This document shows, in pieces, positions 20,281 to 22,829 of a stretch of 22,829 bases of DNA. This DNA is from a virus: the IMG/VR virus record IMGVR_UViG_3300020583_000158, positions 1 through 22,829 of that record. The stretch is one strand, 5' to 3'. Each line of letters begins with the position of its first letter. Positions within the stretch are counted from its first letter, which is position 1. The translations under genes and the position numbers were made by a program. The notes below the pieces were generated by a model that worked only from the letters and a program-made list of their open reading frames with translations, had not been told where the DNA came from and made no database searches.

Positions 20281-20469
20281 ATGGCAGATCAAGTAACAGA
20301 TCGCGCAGGTAAGCCGGTCAACACTGGAGATGGAGTTACTATTGTAGGAACCGTAACTTCTACTTCAAGCACAGGACCTTCAGCTAACGTAGTTGTGAAG
20401 TTGGCCGGTTCAGGTAATACCGTAACCGTACAAGCACAAGACGTAGCAGCTTCAACTCAAACTCTGTAA
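20281..20469 (+). CDS. Small beta-rich protein, paralogue of 14978 gene
   Basis: 62 residues with AGGAG before the ATG. Sequence GVTIVGTVTSTSSTGPSANVV then GNTVTVQAQDVAAS resembles one half of the 14978 product. It is directly upstream of the capsid gene leader, so a capsid decoration role is possible. No family recognised. Confidence 0.7.
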   Translation: MADQVTDRAGKPVNTGDGVTIVGTVTSTSSTGPSANVVVKLAGSGNTVTVQAQDVAASTQTL

Positions 20470-20766
20470 TACCGACTCAACCTTAAAGTTCTCTTTGAGA
20501 GAACTGGATTACGGTTTGAGGGGAGCCCGGTGTGGCTCCTTAGTAGCACTATCGTGATGGAACCGAATCACCTAGACCAAGGACAAGGTATAGGCTACTA
20601 AAGAGCTACACAAGCTTAGCTTTACACTATCCAAAAAAGAGCAGTGGTGGCGTGAACACCTAAAATATGAGCGACTTTCAAGGACGTGGAAACAAATTGA
20701 CTCACATGGCGTGGTAAGGCTTGTGCCTTATGGCGTACATTAATTGTTTTTGGAAAGAAACGTAAT
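20470..20766 (+). ncRNA. Structured leader of the capsid gene
   Basis: 297 bases without a credible gene but with dense pairing: CTCAA (20476-20480) with TTGAG (20516-20520) enclosing GTTCTC/GAGAAC (20488-20504), then GGAGCC/GGCTCC. The perfect eight-pair stem TTAGTAGC (20540-20547) with GCTACTAA (20594-20601) encloses GTGAT/ATCAC and CCTA/TAGG. Further on are GGTG/CACC and AAGGC-TTGT-GCCTT near the end. It could be a cis-acting element for capsid expression or an independent small RNA. I recognise no known class. Confidence 0.5.
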
Positions 20767-22110
20767 ATGTCTGCTCTATTAGAAGCAGCCGTGGAAGCAG
20801 TGGAACTTGACGCGTTTGCGAAAGAGATTCCTGATCTAGTTTTCCATGGTACTACAGCCTACAGCATGTTTAAGGCTGAAGCAACAAACATCCCCGTTAG
20901 CAATCAGTCTAACGCTGGTGGTGTACAACGTCCTTCGTTCCGCGTACCTTTCCGCGTACAAGCGGGTTCTGCTATTTCTCAGGGAACTGGTAACGCAGAT
21001 TCGATGCTTCGTGGTTCTGGTTCACAGTGGGCTTCGTTCGCCATTGCTCCAGTGTACTTGTTCAACGTTTGCGAAATCTCGTGGTTAGCTCAGGCTTCTA
21101 CGGATAGCAAGCAGAAGGGCTTGTTCGCTGTAAAGGCACAGGAAATGAAGAACTCTTTGGACGCTGCTATGCAGGGTTCGAAGGTCTTAATTAACGCTGA
21201 CGGTTCTGGTATGATTGACCAGATTCCAAGCACAGCTACAATCGTTCTATCTGGTGGTTCACCTGCAGCACAGACTGCAAGTATCGCCGGTGTCAACGTT
21301 GCAGTTGCGTTTACCGATCAGCAGGTTGTGAAGTTCTACAGTACCGCTGGTGTGCAGCGTACTGGAGGTGGAAACTCTACGGCTACTATCAGCTATTCTG
21401 ATGGTCCTAGCAACACCTTGTATTTCAGCACAGTCCTGCCTTCAGACGTAGTTACAACTGACTACATCGTTGTGCAGGGAGCGACCTATGGTGCCGGGAA
21501 CTCTATTCTTGGTATCAAGGCGTGGGACGTTAACTCAAACACCGGTACCATCGGTGGATTGAACCGTAACGCGTATCCCGGTCGCCTAAGCACCCCAACC
21601 ATTAACTTGGCCGGTGCAGCATTGACCCCAAATATTGCACAGCGTGCAGAAGTTCTGCTAGGTCGTGCATTGGGTCCAGATGCAGATAGCATTAAGTCGG
21701 GCGTGTGGTATGGTCCGCCTGAGCAGGCGATGGCTCAGAGCAACTTGTTTTACAACGTTCAGATCATCAACGCTCAGGAAGTAAAGGGCGACAAGACGAT
21801 GGATATGTCACGTAAGTATTTCAGTGACACATTCGGTGGACGTAAGTATCACAAGAGCTTCACGTTCTCGCCAAACCGTATGGACCTGTTGGTTCTTGAC
21901 CACTGGTACATCGGTGAGTTGTCACCTCTGGAGTTGTATGACTTCGGTGGTGGTAACGTAGTTGCTCCGGTGCCTGACATCGGCAATGGAACGTCAAACG
22001 GTTCGTACTTGACCAGCCATATGTTCGCGTACAATACGTGCTTCAACTTGGCAAACAGTGCACCTCGTGCTGGACTTTACATCCAGAACGCAGCCGTTCC
22101 TACCATTTGA
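20767..22110 (+). CDS. Putative major capsid protein
   Basis: 447 residues, start ATG with GGAAAG upstream. Position after portal and scaffold candidates, moderate size, balanced alpha-beta composition and the many Gly/Ser/Asn/Thr residues (for example GVQRPSFRVPFRVQAGSAIS and LSTPTINLAGAALTPNIAQR) fit a HK97-fold capsid protein. Codons look more regular and GC-richer than in its neighbours, as in highly expressed phage genes. There is no catalytic motif. The call rests on context and composition. Confidence 0.72.
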   Translation: MSALLEAAVEAVELDAFAKEIPDLVFHGTTAYSMFKAEATNIPVSNQSNAGGVQRPSFRVPFRVQAGSAISQGTGNADSMLRGSGSQWASFAIAPVYLFNVCEISWLAQASTDSKQKGLFAVKAQEMKNSLDAAMQGSKVLINADGSGMIDQIPSTATIVLSGGSPAAQTASIAGVNVAVAFTDQQVVKFYSTAGVQRTGGGNSTATISYSDGPSNTLYFSTVLPSDVVTTDYIVVQGATYGAGNSILGIKAWDVNSNTGTIGGLNRNAYPGRLSTPTINLAGAALTPNIAQRAEVLLGRALGPDADSIKSGVWYGPPEQAMAQSNLFYNVQIINAQEVKGDKTMDMSRKYFSDTFGGRKYHKSFTFSPNRMDLLVLDHWYIGELSPLELYDFGGGNVVAPVPDIGNGTSNGSYLTSHMFAYNTCFNLANSAPRAGLYIQNAAVPTI

Positions 22111-22174
22111 TTCTAAAGGACTTAAGTGGTATTTAAGTTGTGAAGTCTTGGGCCTCATGAACTCAAGATATGGA

Positions 22175-22196
22175 GGGAGTAGCCTAACCTACTCCC
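22175..22196 (+). terminator. Terminator-like hairpin after the capsid gene
   Basis: GGGAGTAG and CTACTCCC pair over eight bases around CCTAAC, followed by TTCTCACTCT. The T-tract is weak, so termination may be partial. Confidence 0.6.
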
Positions 22197-22219
22197 TTCT
22201 CACTCTGTTAGGAGAGAAA

Positions 22220-22722
22220 ATGAAAGATAAATACGCTTCACAAAAGAAATGGTATGCAAACCATAAAGTCGAGGCGGATAGATATAGAGCAGATTGGACT
22301 AGAAAAGATAGATTGGAAAATCCAGACTTTTATCGTGCCCGAGAATTTGCTCGTGAAATGAAGAAGTACTCCACGACTGTAGAATGGTACAGAGATAAGT
22401 TGATTGAACAGCGCGGTCTCTGCGCTCTGTGCGAGCATCTTAACCATTCTCAGCGTGGAGGACTTCATCGTCTGTCAGTAGACCATATGATCACTCTTGC
22501 TGTGATTTGAAAACAAAATCATGCAGTAAATGCCTTCGTGGTTTGATTTGTGAAAAGTGTAATTTAAAACTAGCCACTATAGAAGCTGTTCTCAAAGAAG
22601 GAACAATTGTACCTATTATGAGTACATGGCTAGACAAAGCATTAAGATATTTGACTCAGTATTCAACACAAGTTTCTGCACAGCGTACTCTACGTACAGA
22701 GCGTGCAGGTAATCCCTCGTGA
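22220..22722 (+). pseudogene. Frameshifted endonuclease VII-like HNH gene
   Basis: The first frame runs from ATG 22220 (AGGAGAG upstream) to the stop at 22508-22510. It contains WYANHKVEADRYRADW, the Cys pair GLCALCE and LSVDH, then reads MITLAVI and stops. The next frame continues the family: after GACCAT, skipping two bases gives DHSCCDLKTKSCSKCLRGLI then CEKCNLKL, restoring the canonical VDHDH catalytic motif and the second Cys pair (CEKCN) to the end at 22722. The duplicated AT within CATATG (22485-22488) is the exact break. This is a disrupted gene, a programmed shift or a sequencing error. Confidence 0.82.
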
Positions 22723-22752
22723 CGGTGCCGTGCGTAGAGCCGATGCACCGTC
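22721..22752 (+). other. Inverted repeat before the last gene
   Basis: GACGGTGC (22721-22728) and GCACCGTC (22745-22752) pair over eight bases around a 16-base loop, directly after the frameshifted HNH frame. TATATAAG follows before the next ribosome site. It is either a regulatory hairpin or a terminator without a T-tract. Confidence 0.45.
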
Positions 22753-22785
22753 CGTAGGGTGTATATAAGACTCAGGAGACTCAAT

Positions 22786-22829
22786 AATGACATTAGGTGG
22801 CGGTGACGCCTTAGCTCGTGGCGCTCGTA
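22786..22829 (+). CDS. Partial gene, first 14 residues
   Basis: ATG at 22786 preceded by GACTCAGGAGACTCAATA, a strong ribosome site of the type used elsewhere in this genome. The visible product is MTLGGGDALARGAR, cut by the window edge. Position after the capsid gene suggests a head completion or tail gene, but nothing further can be said. Confidence 0.7.

Noticed and set aside
22058-22219. Upstream extension of the HNH frame from 22058
   Set aside because: It overlaps the end of the capsid gene and a terminator-like hairpin. The ATG at 22220 has a strong ribosome site.

Overview
The window is part of the genome of a tailed double-stranded DNA phage. It holds a head-packaging module (large terminase, portal, putative scaffold, putative major capsid protein), a phage-type family A DNA polymerase, HNH endonucleases and a very large tRNA array. 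Shine-Dalgarno sites, one clean sigma70-type promoter and a type A RNase P RNA point to a bacterial host. I cannot name the host.

Layout. Positions 1-2915 are a leftward (minus strand) block: the start of an unidentified gene, a DNA polymerase and a small coiled-coil protein. Positions 2916-3163 are an AT-rich divergent intergenic region. A promoter at 3164-3192 starts a rightward RNA island that runs to a strong intrinsic terminator at 10375-10404. The island holds a structured leader, 28 recognisable tRNA genes plus one degenerate one, an RNase P RNA, five RNAs that I read as one family of Y RNAs, about nine further structured non-tRNA elements, a Ro60 (TROVE plus vWA) protein, an HNH endonuclease and a glycosyltransferase-like protein. 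Positions 10506-22829 are the rightward morphogenesis block: small proteins, TerL, His-rich paralogues, portal, scaffold candidate, capsid candidate and two more HNH genes, one of them frameshifted.

The most interesting system is the RNA island. The Ro60 protein (6604-7920) binds Y RNAs in bacteria and animals. Five RNAs (4133-4231, 5116-5186, 7931-8021, 8112-8244, 8254-8486) share a 5' motif (GGCGTAG, then ACAG, then TACTTC) and a 3' motif (CGCTTGTTCC). Each is closed by a different but fully complementary outer stem, and a bulged T is kept at the same place in all five. The motif matches the known Ro60-binding lower stem of Y RNAs. One copy carries a YrlA-like tRNA mimic: T arm, then an acceptor-like stem capped by TTCG, then D arm. 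The phage also encodes an RNase P RNA (3650-3967) with covarying helices. It therefore appears to bring a near-complete tRNA set, the catalytic RNA that matures tRNA 5' ends, and a Ro60/Y RNA system linked in bacteria to RNA quality control and decay, all in one transcription unit.

The statements on how these parts cooperate are inference. The sequence motifs, pairings and gene order were read directly from the sequence.
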